42,396 nt of DNA, from NCBI GenBank assembly GCA_017483305.1, contig JAFULC010000037.1, positions 1-42,396 of the forward strand, in the 5' to 3' direction. The translations under genes and the position numbers were made by a program. Of the stretch, positions 24,678-33,487 are shown in pieces; the stretch's first letter is position 1, and every line of letters starts with the position of its first letter. This stretch comes from Clostridia bacterium (GTDB lineage Bacteria; Bacillota; Clostridia; Oscillospirales; CAG-272). The notes under the pieces are model-generated. The model saw nothing but the letters and a program-made list of their open reading frames with translations, was not told where the DNA came from and ran no database searches.

Positions 24678-27600
24678 ATGGCAAAGAGAACAGATTTGAA
24701 GAAGATTTTGATCATTGGTTCGGGACCTATCGTTATCGGTCAGGCGGCAGAGTTTGACTATGCGGGCACACAGGCTTGTCTTGCGCTCAAGGAGGAGGGA
24801 TATGAGGTAGTCCTCGTCAACTCCAACCCTGCGACTATTATGACCGATACGACTATTGCGGACAAGGTATATATGGAGCCCTTGACGCTTGAATATATTG
24901 CGAAGATCCTTCGTTATGAAAGACCTGACGCTATCGTTCCCGGAATCGGTGGACAGACCGGACTTAATCTTGCTATGCAGCTTGAGAAGAAGGGTATTCT
25001 TAAGGAGTGTCACACCGAGCTTCTCGGTACTTCGAGCGAGAGCATTGAGAGAGCCGAGGACAGAGAGCTGTTCAAGGAGCTTTGCCAGTCGATCGGTGAG
25101 CCTACTATTCCTTCTGAAATCACTTACGATCTTGAAGAAGCGAAGGCAGCGGCGGCAAGGATCGGATATCCCGTCGTTCTCCGTCCCGCGTTTACTCTCG
25201 GCGGCACGGGTGGCGGATTTGCTTACAACGAGGAGGAGCTTGTGGAGATCGGTCTCAACGCGTTCAAGCTTTCGCCCGTTCATCAGGTGCTTATCGAGAA
25301 GAGCGTGAAGGGATATAAGGAGATCGAATTTGAGGTCATGCGCGACTCGAATGATCACGCTATAACCATCTGTGGCATGGAAAATATCGACCCCGTTGGC
25401 GTTCATACCGGTGACTCGCTTGTCGTTGCGCCTATTATGACTCTTTCCGAGCACGACAAGAAGATGCTCAACGATTCGGCGATCAAGATCATTCGCGAGC
25501 TGAAGATCGAGGGAGGCTGCAACGTACAGTTTGCGCTTAATCCCAATTCGAGCGAATATTATCTGATCGAGGTCAATCCTCGCGTTTCGCGTTCCTCTGC
25601 GCTTGCTTCAAAGGCGAGCGGTTATCCTATCGCGCGTGTGACTGCAAAGATCGCGGTCGGTATGGCGCTTGAGGATATCAAGATCGCGAACACTAACGCG
25701 GCGTTTGAGCCCGAGCTTGATTACGTTATCGCAAAGCTGCCCAGATTCCCCTTTGATAAGTTCACCGCAGCGTCCAACACGCTCGGCACACAGATGAAGG
25801 CAACGGGTGAGATCATGGGTATCGGCTCTAATCTTGAGGAGTGCTTGCTCAAGGGTATTCGCTCGCTTGAGACCGGTGTTCATCACCTTTATCATCACAA
25901 GTTTGACGGTATGGAGAGCGAGGCTCTCAAGGCGTATATTGCGGAATTCCGAGACGACAACATTTTTGCTATTGCGGAGCTCTTCCGCCGCGGCGTGAGC
26001 GTTGACGAGATCCACGGAATTACGAAGATCACGGCTTACTTCCTTGAGGCGATGAAGAACATCGTCGATATGGAGAAGGTGCTTGAGGGCAAGGCGTTCG
26101 ATCTTGAGACGCTTAAGGCGGCGAAGAAAATGGGCTTTGGTGATAAGTATATCGCAAAGCTTTGGGGTTGCTCTGAGCTTGACGTTTTCAATATCAGACG
26201 TGACAACAAGCTTTTCCCCGTATTCCGTATGGTTGACACCTGCCACACCGGCGCGTACATTCCTTATTTCTACTCCTCCTACACGGGAGAAAATGCTTCG
26301 GTTCTTACGAACAAGAAGAAGATCGTGGTTCTCGGTGCAGGTCCTATCCGAATCGGTCAGGGCGTTGAGTTTGACTATTCCACCGTTCACGCGGTTACTA
26401 CTATTAAAAATTCGGGATATGAGGCGATCATCATCAACAATAATCCCGAGACGGTTTCTACCGACTACACCACGGCAGATAAGCTCTACTTTGAGCCTCT
26501 GACTCCCGAGGACGTTATGAATATTATCGAGTTTGAGAAGCCTGAGGGCGTTATCGCTTCTCTTGGCGGTCAGACCGCTATCAATCTCGCGCAGCCGCTT
26601 CACGATCTCGGCGTTAAGATAATCGGTACGGATTGCGCCGCTATCGACAGAGCGGAGAACAGAGACGCCTTTGAAAAGCTGCTTAAGGAGCTTGGTATTC
26701 CTCAGCCCGAGGGTCGCGCTGTGACCAAGATCGAGGACGGCGTTGCCGCTGCGGCAAAGGTCGGATATCCCGTGCTTGTTCGCCCCTCCTTCGTGCTTGG
26801 CGGCCGTGCTATGCAGATCGTTGCCAACGAGGAGCAGCTTCGCCACTACCTCAAGACCGCGGTTGAGATCGATGAGGACAAGCCCGTTCTCGTTGACAAG
26901 TATATCAGCGGTAAGGAGGTTGAGGTCGACGCTATCTGCGACGGTCAGGACGTATTCGTGCCCGGTATTATGGAGCTGGTTGAGAGGACCGGCGTTCACT
27001 CGGGTGACTCTATAAGCGTTTATCCCGCGTTCTCAATCTCTGACAAGGTTAAGGGAACTATTCTTCAGTATGCGAAAAAGCTCGGCAAGGGAATCGGTAT
27101 CGTCGGTCTTTACAACATTCAGTTTATCGTTGACAAGAATGACGAGGTGTTTATCATCGAGGTAAATCCCCGTTCGTCGAGAACCGTGCCCTTCCTCTCC
27201 AAGTCCACGGGTTATTCGCTTGCGGACATTGCGACAGAGTGTATTCTCGGCAAGTCGCTCAAGGAGCAGGGAATCTTCTGCCTCTACCCCGAGGAGAAGA
27301 ACCGTTGGTACGTTAAGGTGCCTGTATTCTCCTTCAATAAGCTTCGCGGTCTTGACGCGTATCTTTCGCCCGAGATGAAGTCGACGGGTGAGGCGATCGG
27401 ATACGACGACAAGTTCTACAGAGCGCTCTACAAGGCTTTGCAGGCTTCCGGAATGCATTTGCAGAACTACGGAACTGTGTTTGCTACCATTGCGGACTGC
27501 GACAAGGAGGAGGCTCTGCCTCTTATCCGCCGCTTCTACAATCTCGGCTTCAACATCGAGGCGACGAGCGGAACGGCAAAGTTCTTAAAAGAAAACGGAA

Positions 27601-27851
27601 TTCGCACCCACGTTCTCAAGAAGATCTCGGACGGCTCAGAGGAGATCGCCGAGTCGATCCGCCAGGGACACATCGCGTACGTTATCAACACGAGCGATCC
27701 TTCCTCGTCTGGTGTTACACGTGATGGATTTGAGATCAGAAAATACGCGACCGAGAACAACGTAACTATGTTTACCTCTCTTGATACGGTCAAGGTTCTG
27801 CTCGACGTGCTTGAGGAGACTACGCTGACGATCTCGACGATAGACGCTTAA
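24678..27851 (+). CDS. carB: CarB, carbamoyl-phosphate synthase large subunit
   Basis: Makes carbamoyl phosphate from bicarbonate, ammonia and two ATP. It has 1057 aa, the usual size. The first ATP-grasp half starts with IIGSGPIVIGQAAEFDYAGT and has LRPAFTLGGTGGGFAYNEEE and IEVNPRVSRSSALASKASGYP. The second half repeats these as VLGAGPIRIGQGVEFDYS, RPSFVLGGRAMQIV and IIEVNPRSSRTVPFLSKSTG. The C-terminal allosteric domain is present (FATIADCDKEEALP, TSGTAKFLKENGI). GGAG at 24668-24671 selects ATG 24678 over an ATG at 24666. The glutaminase subunit CarA, normally adjacent, is absent from this window; ammonia must come from a distant CarA or be used directly. Confidence 0.96.
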   Translation: MAKRTDLKKILIIGSGPIVIGQAAEFDYAGTQACLALKEEGYEVVLVNSNPATIMTDTTIADKVYMEPLTLEYIAKILRYERPDAIVPGIGGQTGLNLAMQLEKKGILKECHTELLGTSSESIERAEDRELFKELCQSIGEPTIPSEITYDLEEAKAAAARIGYPVVLRPAFTLGGTGGGFAYNEEELVEIGLNAFKLSPVHQVLIEKSVKGYKEIEFEVMRDSNDHAITICGMENIDPVGVHTGDSLVVAPIMTLSEHDKKMLNDSAIKIIRELKIEGGCNVQFALNPNSSEYYLIEVNPRVSRSSALASKASGYPIARVTAKIAVGMALEDIKIANTNAAFEPELDYVIAKLPRFPFDKFTAASNTLGTQMKATGEIMGIGSNLEECLLKGIRSLETGVHHLYHHKFDGMESEALKAYIAEFRDDNIFAIAELFRRGVSVDEIHGITKITAYFLEAMKNIVDMEKVLEGKAFDLETLKAAKKMGFGDKYIAKLWGCSELDVFNIRRDNKLFPVFRMVDTCHTGAYIPYFYSSYTGENASVLTNKKKIVVLGAGPIRIGQGVEFDYSTVHAVTTIKNSGYEAIIINNNPETVSTDYTTADKLYFEPLTPEDVMNIIEFEKPEGVIASLGGQTAINLAQPLHDLGVKIIGTDCAAIDRAENRDAFEKLLKELGIPQPEGRAVTKIEDGVAAAAKVGYPVLVRPSFVLGGRAMQIVANEEQLRHYLKTAVEIDEDKPVLVDKYISGKEVEVDAICDGQDVFVPGIMELVERTGVHSGDSISVYPAFSISDKVKGTILQYAKKLGKGIGIVGLYNIQFIVDKNDEVFIIEVNPRSSRTVPFLSKSTGYSLADIATECILGKSLKEQGIFCLYPEEKNRWYVKVPVFSFNKLRGLDAYLSPEMKSTGEAIGYDDKFYRALYKALQASGMHLQNYGTVFATIADCDKEEALPLIRRFYNLGFNIEATSGTAKFLKENGIRTHVLKKISDGSEEIAESIRQGHIAYVINTSDPSSSGVTRDGFEIRKYATENNVTMFTSLDTVKVLLDVLEETTLTISTIDA

Positions 27852-27860
27852 GGATGCGTT

Positions 27861-27889
27861 CGGGGAGCTTTTTGAAAAAAGGTTCCCCG
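27861..27889. repeat. Hairpin repeat of the GGAGCTTTTT / AAAAAGGTTCC type between carB and pyrK
   Basis: CGGGGA (27861-27866) pairs with TCCCCG (27884-27889) and TTTTT with AAAAA. The internal loop GC against GGT is the same as in the element at 15916-15945. Outer bases differ yet still pair, a sign of conserved structure. No ORF lies in the gap; AAGGAAAG before pyrK is the only other signal. Confidence 0.65.
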
Positions 27890-27965
27890 AGCCCCGCAAA
27901 TGCTTTCAATATGTACGGGTCAAGGCTTCGAGAGCTTTTATCCCGTAAGGAAAGAAGAAACAAAT

Positions 27966-28703
27966 ATGAAACAATCGATTTTTACTATAAAGGAAAACGT
28001 GGCTTTGACAAGCAACGTGTACAGGATGCTGCTTGAGGGCGACACGAGCGCGGTGACGAATTGCGGTCAGTTTGTCAATATCAAGCTTGACGGCTTGTTC
28101 TTGCGCAGGCCTATCTCGGTTTGCGACTGCGAGGACGGTATTCTGACCCTTATTTACAAGGTCGTCGGAAAGGGAACCGAGCTTATGAGCTCTATGGGCG
28201 CAGGCGAGAAGCTTGACGTGCTCACGGGACTTGGAAACGGCTATGACACAAGTCTTTCGGGCAACAGTCCGCTCCTGCTTGGTGGCGGCGTTGGAGTGCC
28301 CCCGATGTATATGCTTTGCAAGAAGCTTATTGCAGAGGGCAAGCAGGTATCGGTCATTCTCGGATTTAACACCAAGGATGAGATCTTTTACGAGGACGAG
28401 TTCAGGGCGCTTGGCGCAAAGGTGACGGTCACGACCGTTGACGGCTCGTACGGAGTCAAGGGGTTTGTTACCGACGTGATGAAGGAGTCTGATTATTCTT
28501 ACTTCTACACCTGCGGCCCCGAGCCTATGCTTAAGGCGGTTTACAGAACCAGCGTTACCGAGGGACAGTTCAGCTTCGAGGAGAGAATGGGCTGTGGATT
28601 CGGCGCTTGCATGGGTTGCTCGTGCAAGACTATTACGGGATACAAGCGTATTTGCAAGGAAGGTCCCGTTATGAAGAAGGAGGAGATATTATGGGAAAGC
28701 TAA
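27966..28703 (+). CDS. pyrK: PyrK, dihydroorotate dehydrogenase electron-transfer subunit
   Basis: Passes electrons from PyrD (1B) to NAD+ through FAD and a 2Fe-2S cluster. It has 245 aa. FAD-binding FLRRPISVCDCEDG and LIYKVVGKGTELM lie in the N-terminal half. The NAD-binding LLGGGVGVPPMYMLCKKL and TCGPEPMLKAV are next. The cluster motif is CGFGACMGCSCKTITGYKRIC. The ATG at 27966 follows AAGGAAAG; an upstream ATG at 27900 lies in the hairpin gap. The 3' end overlaps pyrD by 13 bases, so the two subunits are translated together. Confidence 0.95.
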   Translation: MKQSIFTIKENVALTSNVYRMLLEGDTSAVTNCGQFVNIKLDGLFLRRPISVCDCEDGILTLIYKVVGKGTELMSSMGAGEKLDVLTGLGNGYDTSLSGNSPLLLGGGVGVPPMYMLCKKLIAEGKQVSVILGFNTKDEIFYEDEFRALGAKVTVTTVDGSYGVKGFVTDVMKESDYSYFYTCGPEPMLKAVYRTSVTEGQFSFEERMGCGFGACMGCSCKTITGYKRICKEGPVMKKEEILWES

Positions 28704-29596
28704 GTGTTGATCTTTGTGGGCTTGAGCTTGACAATCCCGTTATTCCTGCCTCGGGTACCTTTGGATTTGGATATGAGTTCGCAGAGCTTTACGATATAAA
28801 TATGCTGGGCACGTTCTCTTTTAAGGGGACGACCAAGGAGGCGAGGTTCGGCAATCCCACGCCTCGAATTGCCGAGACTCCTAACGGAATGATAAACGCG
28901 GTGGGACTTCAGAACCCCGGCGTTGAAAGGGTCATTTCCGAGGAGCTGCCGAAGCTTGCCAAGTGCTTTGACAAAAAGGTAATGGCTAACGTTTCGGGAT
29001 TTTCGGTTGAGGAGTACGTTTACACCTGCGAAAAGCTTGATAAGTGCCCACAGGTCGGATGGATCGAGGTCAATATCAGCTGTCCTAACGTACACGGCGG
29101 CGGTATGGCGTTCGGTACTACTCCCGAGGGAGCGGCAGAGGTGACACGTGCGGTCAAGGCGGTCACAACGAAGCCTATCATCATCAAGCTCTCGCCCAAC
29201 GTTACCGATATCGTTGCTATCGCAAAGGCTTGCGAGGCGGCAGGTGCTGACGGCATCAGCCTTATAAACACCCTGCTTGGCATGAGGATAGATATTCGCA
29301 CCAGAAAGCCTGTTATCGCTAACAAAATGGGCGGTTTTTCGGGAAGCGCAATCTTCCCCGTGGCAGTAAGAATGGTTTATCAGGTCTCGCACGCGGTCAG
29401 CATCCCTGTTGTTGGAATGGGCGGTGTTTCGAGCGCGGAGGACGTTATCGAGATGCTGATGGCGGGAGCTGTTGCCGTTGAGGTCGGCGCGGCGAATCTC
29501 GTCGATCCTTACGCTTGTAAAAATATCATTGAGGATCTCCCGAGGGTGATGGAGAAATATCGCATAGAGTCGCTCAGAGATCTGAAAATACAGTGA
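28691..29596 (+). CDS. pyrD: PyrD, dihydroorotate dehydrogenase class 1B catalytic subunit
   Basis: Oxidises dihydroorotate to orotate with FMN, paired with PyrK. The real start is ATG 28691, after GGAGGA and within the end of pyrK; an earlier start at 28607 would only add residues from the pyrK overlap. It has 301 aa, normal for class 1B. Motifs are NPVIPASGTFGFG, FSFKGTTKEARFGNPTPR, GLQNPGVE, the catalytic Cys loop VNISCPNVHGGGMAFG, IIKLSPNVTD and the FMN-phosphate loop VVGMGGVSSAEDVIEMLMAG. A GH2-type gene follows after 33 bp instead of another pyr gene. Confidence 0.95.
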   Translation: MGKLSVDLCGLELDNPVIPASGTFGFGYEFAELYDINMLGTFSFKGTTKEARFGNPTPRIAETPNGMINAVGLQNPGVERVISEELPKLAKCFDKKVMANVSGFSVEEYVYTCEKLDKCPQVGWIEVNISCPNVHGGGMAFGTTPEGAAEVTRAVKAVTTKPIIIKLSPNVTDIVAIAKACEAAGADGISLINTLLGMRIDIRTRKPVIANKMGGFSGSAIFPVAVRMVYQVSHAVSIPVVGMGGVSSAEDVIEMLMAGAVAVEVGAANLVDPYACKNIIEDLPRVMEKYRIESLRDLKIQ

Positions 29597-29629
29597 CGTT
29601 GTTTTTCGTCGCATCGCAGGAGGTCGTAT

Positions 29630-32374
29630 ATGATTTACAGAAGCTTTTCGCTCTGCGGAGCGTGGAGAATGGATTATTGCGAGGAAAAATACGAGTCGGA
29701 CACTCTCCCGAGCTTTGAGGGCGCCTTTATTGAAAACGCGGTGCCCGGATATTGGGAGGATATGACCGAGAGCTTTGAAAAAGCTCCGTTTTTTCACAGC
29801 TTGAAGATAAATCCGGAATACAGTCACCAGCAGTATCCTATCGTGGGCACTGCACCCGATATGCTGCTTCCGAATATTGCCGGCAATTTCTTTTACAAAC
29901 GCTCGTTTGTCTGCGAGAAAATTGATTCTCCGTCCTGCTTACACTTCGGTGGAGTTCAGAGCTCGGCTTCGGTTTGGCTCAACGGAATCTTTTTGGGCAG
30001 ACACGAGGGGTACAGCACGCCGTTTGATATCGATATACCCGACGGGATGCTGGTCGACGGCGAGAACACGGTGGTTTTGTCGGTCAGCAATCACAGACTC
30101 GAGGGCTTTGACGGTCAGCCCGTTTCGGGAATTACGTCGCGCGCGGCGAGCGAATACAGCGGCGGAATTATCGGTGATATTGAGCTGAGAGTGTACAGTT
30201 GCCCTTTGCGTGACGTGGCGATTCTTGTTTCAGAGGATTGCAGAACGGTGGAGTGCAGGGTCGAGTCGGTCGGAGAGGCTGAATTTGCTTGGTCTGTGCT
30301 TGACGGGGACAAAGTGCTCAAAAGCGGAGAAGCGGCCGGTGATTTTTGCTTTGACAGTGAGGATCTTGAGCTTTGGAGTCCCGAAAGCCCGAAACTGTAC
30401 GTGCTTAAGATAGTATGCGGAGATTCGGTGCTTGAAAGAAGCTTCGGTGTCCGCCGTCTGATTGCTGACGGTCCGCATTTCCGTCTTAACGGTCAACCCT
30501 ACTATCTGCGCGGCATATGTGAGCATTGCTATTATCCGCTGACGGTGTATCCCGTGCAGGACGTTGACTTCTACCGTGAGGTGATAGGTAAGCTCAAGGA
30601 GCTTGGTTTCAATTTCATTCGTTTTCATACTCATATTCCGCCAAAGGAATATATGCAGGCTGCGGACGAGCTTGGAATGGTGCTTCACGTTGAGAGCCCG
30701 AACAACACAAGTCTTGACGAGTGGAAGGATATCGTTACCTTCTGCCGCAGGCACACCTCGGTGGTGATATATTGCTGTGGCAACGAGCTTCAGCTTTACG
30801 ACGATTTTCTTGAGCATATTCATCTGTGTGCCGACGAGGTGCACGGAAGGACAGATTCGCTCTTTTCACCGATGAGCGCTCTGCGCGGTCTTGAGTATAA
30901 TTTCGAGGCAGAGCCCGAGCTTATGAGCGAGGTCGTGCTCGAGCCGATGAGACACAATCCTCGGCGCTTTAAGATCACGGATGAATTCAGCGATATGTAC
31001 AGCAGCTATTCGCTTGCTCACTTCAGCTATGCCTCGACCGATGCCAAGGTCAAGGACGTTAGTGAATGGAGCTATATATACAATAACAAGCCTCGTGTTA
31101 CTCACGAGATCTGTATAGACGGCACTTATACCGATCTGTCGGTCAGAGAGAGATACAAAAACACGAGAATTGGCAAGACAGATATGTTCGACTCGATCGA
31201 AAGGCATCTGGCGGACAAGGGCGTTCTTGATAAAGCGCCGTTGTACTTCAGAAATTCGTGCGAATGGCAAAGACGCGTTCGCAAATATTGCTTTGAGGCG
31301 ACGAGAAGATGCGAAAATATGGCGGGATACGACTTTTTGGGTCCTATCGACACTCATTGGCACACGTTTGGCTACGACGTGGGTATGATGAACGAGTTTT
31401 ACGAGCTCAAGCCCGGTGAAAGCGTGCAGAACGTGCTCAGATACAACTCGCCCACGGTATTGCTCAACGATCTTGAGAGAAGAACGAATTTCTTCTCGGG
31501 TGAGCGCTTGTGCTGCGGCATTTATGCCTCATGCTACGGCTTTGAGCAGATCAGCGGAGCGGTGCTTGATATAAAGCTTGTTTCGGGAGAGAAGCTGATC
31601 CGACACGACACGGCGACAGTCGATCTTGTCGGGGGAACGCTGCCGAATCTTTATGATCTTGACATAGAGCTGCCAGAGGTCGACAAGCCCTGCGAGCTGA
31701 AGCTTTATGCTACGCTTATAGGCGGCGAGCTTTCGGTTGAGAACGAATGGGAGCTTTATTTATTCCCGAGAATCACTGCGGTCGAGCCCGAGGGACTTAC
31801 GGTTTCGGGTGGTATGAGCGAGGAAGAACTGATCTCACGCCTTAAGGATGGAGAGGATGTTGTTATATTCGGAGCGGCGCCATTTGTAAGTTTGCCGACC
31901 TCGTTTAAGATAGCGCTTGCGGGAAGAACTTCGGGCAATCTTGCTACGGTCATTTACGACCATCCGATATTGCGCAAAATGCCGCACGAGAGCTTCTGCT
32001 CGTGGCAGTTCAACTCGCTTCTCGAGAAGGGACGGGCGATCTGCTTTGAGTCTGATGCGGTGCCCTTTGATCCGATCGTGGAGGTCGTTTCGACTCATAA
32101 AAACGTGATCCGTCAGTCCGCACTGTTTGAATTCCGTGCAATTGCGGGCAGGCTGATCGTTTGCGGATTTAATTTCAGTGAAAACGATCCTGCGGCGGTC
32201 TGGCTTAAGAACGAGATCATAAAATACGCGCTAAGCGGTGATTTTGCACCGAAGCAGGCTATCGGCGAGGACGAAATGCGCGCTCTTATTCACGGGAAGG
32301 TTTCTGTGGGGGTTGGCAACACGAATTTCGCGCTCAATCTCAACGACAAGACCGCTATAAGAAAGAAAAAATAA
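29630..32374 (+). CDS. GH2-family-like glycoside hydrolase inside the pyrimidine operon
   Basis: 914 aa, no signal peptide, so cytoplasmic. An N-terminal jelly-roll sugar-binding domain (SLCGAWRMDY, FFYKRSFVCE, ASVWLNGIFLGRHEGYSTPF) is followed by an Ig-like domain and a TIM barrel from FRLNGQPYYLRGICEH. The expected acid/base is Glu386 in VVIYCCGNEL, matching the GH2 Asn-Glu motif; Glu493 in THEICIDG is a candidate nucleophile. The C-terminal third is not recognised. Activity could be beta-galactosidase, glucuronidase, mannosidase or other. AGGAGGT before ATG 29630 is one of the strongest ribosome sites here. The short gaps to pyrD (33 bp) and pyrF (24 bp) make it co-transcribed with pyrimidine genes, for no evident metabolic reason. 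Confidence 0.78.
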   Translation: MIYRSFSLCGAWRMDYCEEKYESDTLPSFEGAFIENAVPGYWEDMTESFEKAPFFHSLKINPEYSHQQYPIVGTAPDMLLPNIAGNFFYKRSFVCEKIDSPSCLHFGGVQSSASVWLNGIFLGRHEGYSTPFDIDIPDGMLVDGENTVVLSVSNHRLEGFDGQPVSGITSRAASEYSGGIIGDIELRVYSCPLRDVAILVSEDCRTVECRVESVGEAEFAWSVLDGDKVLKSGEAAGDFCFDSEDLELWSPESPKLYVLKIVCGDSVLERSFGVRRLIADGPHFRLNGQPYYLRGICEHCYYPLTVYPVQDVDFYREVIGKLKELGFNFIRFHTHIPPKEYMQAADELGMVLHVESPNNTSLDEWKDIVTFCRRHTSVVIYCCGNELQLYDDFLEHIHLCADEVHGRTDSLFSPMSALRGLEYNFEAEPELMSEVVLEPMRHNPRRFKITDEFSDMYSSYSLAHFSYASTDAKVKDVSEWSYIYNNKPRVTHEICIDGTYTDLSVRERYKNTRIGKTDMFDSIERHLADKGVLDKAPLYFRNSCEWQRRVRKYCFEATRRCENMAGYDFLGPIDTHWHTFGYDVGMMNEFYELKPGESVQNVLRYNSPTVLLNDLERRTNFFSGERLCCGIYASCYGFEQISGAVLDIKLVSGEKLIRHDTATVDLVGGTLPNLYDLDIELPEVDKPCELKLYATLIGGELSVENEWELYLFPRITAVEPEGLTVSGGMSEEELISRLKDGEDVVIFGAAPFVSLPTSFKIALAGRTSGNLATVIYDHPILRKMPHESFCSWQFNSLLEKGRAICFESDAVPFDPIVEVVSTHKNVIRQSALFEFRAIAGRLIVCGFNFSENDPAAVWLKNEIIKYALSGDFAPKQAIGEDEMRALIHGKVSVGVGNTNFALNLNDKTAIRKKK

Positions 32375-32398
32375 TAATTTACATATGAGGAGAGAAAA

Positions 32399-33097
32399 AT
32401 GGGAAAGGACGTAATTATTGCCTGCGATTTTGATAGCGCAGAGAAAACATTTGCATTCCTTGACAGGTTTACCGGCAAAAAGCCCTTTGTCAAGATAGGT
32501 ATGGAGCTTTACTATGCGGAGGGTCCTTCGATAGTTCGTGAGATCAAAAAGAGAGGGCACAAGATATTTCTTGATCTCAAGCTTCACGATATTCCCAATA
32601 CGGTCAAGAAGGCTATGGCGGTTTTGTCGCGTCTTGACGTTGATATGACTAACCTTCACGCCGCAGGAACAAAGAGAATGATGGAGGCGGCTATTGAGGG
32701 CTTGACTCGTCCCGACGGCACTCGCCCGATGCTTATCGCGGTCACTCAGCTTACCAGCACCGATCAGGAGAGCATGGAGAACGATCTGCTTATCCACGAG
32801 CCTATCGATAAGGTCGTTATGCACTATGCGCACAACGCGAAGCTTGCGGGTCTTGACGGCGTTGTTTGCTCGCCGCTTGAGGCAGGCAAGGTTCACGACG
32901 TTTGCGGCGAGGGATTTGTTACCGTTACCCCTGGCGTGCGCTTTGCCGACGGTGATATTGGCGATCAGAAGAGAGTTATGACTCCCGCCGAGGCAAAGAA
33001 GATCGGCTCGGATTATATTGTGGTTGGCAGACCGATCACTGCTGCGGCTGATCCTGTTGCGGCGTACGAGCGCTGTGTTGCGGAATTTGTTGATTAA
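32399..33097 (+). CDS. pyrF: PyrF, orotidine 5'-phosphate decarboxylase
   Basis: Last step to UMP. It has 232 aa with [17 protein letters not shown] at the N-terminus. [12 protein letters not shown] comes next, then the catalytic charge network in [17 protein letters not shown] (Lys-Asp-x-Lys-x-x-Asp), [22 protein letters not shown] and [22 protein letters not shown] before ATG 32399 fits. It is the short form related to the Bacillus enzyme, not the long form near 280 aa. A 390-bp gap filled with repeats separates it from pyrE. Confidence 0.95.
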   Translation: MGKDVIIACDFDSAEKTFAFLDRFTGKKPFVKIGMELYYAEGPSIVREIKKRGHKIFLDLKLHDIPNTVKKAMAVLSRLDVDMTNLHAAGTKRMMEAAIEGLTRPDGTRPMLIAVTQLTSTDQESMENDLLIHEPIDKVVMHYAHNAKLAGLDGVVCSPLEAGKVHDVCGEGFVTVTPGVRFADGDIGDQKRVMTPAEAKKIGSDYIVVGRPITAAADPVAAYERCVAEFVD

Positions 33098-33107
33098 GGG
33101 GGATGCG

Positions 33108-33160
33108 CAAGGGCTTTGCCCTTGACCCACCAAGGAACTTTTTGGGAAAAAGTTCCTTGG
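33108..33160. repeat. Two back-to-back hairpins after pyrF
   Basis: CAAGGGC 33108-33114 pairs with GCCCTTG 33118-33124 (loop TTT). CCAAGGAACTTTTT 33130-33143 pairs perfectly with AAAAAGTTCCTTGG 33147-33160 (loop GGG). The T-run sits in the 5' arm, as in the elements at 15916 and 27861. It may damp readthrough from pyrF but lacks the T-run of a classic terminator. Confidence 0.7.
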
Positions 33161-33207
33161 ATCTTCAAAAACCTTTGATAATGGGTTTTGGTGGATAGGG
33201 AACAGGT

Positions 33208-33450
33208 CTCTGTCAATAAATAATCTGTGTGTGAAGTTCTTTTGCTTCTTTTCTGTAGCAGCAAAGGATACTAATGGAATTATGGGTGGGGAGTAAAACT
33301 CTGTCAATCAATAACCCATGTGTGAAGTTCTTTTGCTTCTTTTCTGTAGAAGCGATGGGTACTAATGGAATTATGGGTAGAGAGCATGACTCTGTCAATC
33401 AATAATTCATGTGTGAAGTTCTTTTGCTTCTTTTCTTACAAGAAAAGAAG
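33208..33450 (+). repeat. Tandem 91-bp repeat, three copies, third ending in a hairpin
   Basis: CTCTGTCAAT recurs at 33208, 33299 and 33390, an exact 91-base period. Shared inner blocks include TGTGTGAAGTTCTTTTGCTTC-type segments and ACTAATGGAATTATGGGT. The third copy diverges after about 40 bases into a perfect hairpin, CTTCTTTTCTT 33427-33437 with AAGAAAAGAAG 33440-33450. This end matches the single copy before carB (24592-24617). With the hairpins at 33108-33160 it accounts for nearly all of the 390-bp gap between pyrF and pyrE; no ORF is credible there. Confidence 0.85.
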
Positions 33451-33487
33451 AGAAAATCGTTGCATAAACTAACTAAGGAGTGTTATA

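Noticed and set aside
33208-33450. Possible CRISPR array
   Set aside because: Copies are similar along their whole 91-base length, there are only three, there are no unique spacers and no cas genes.
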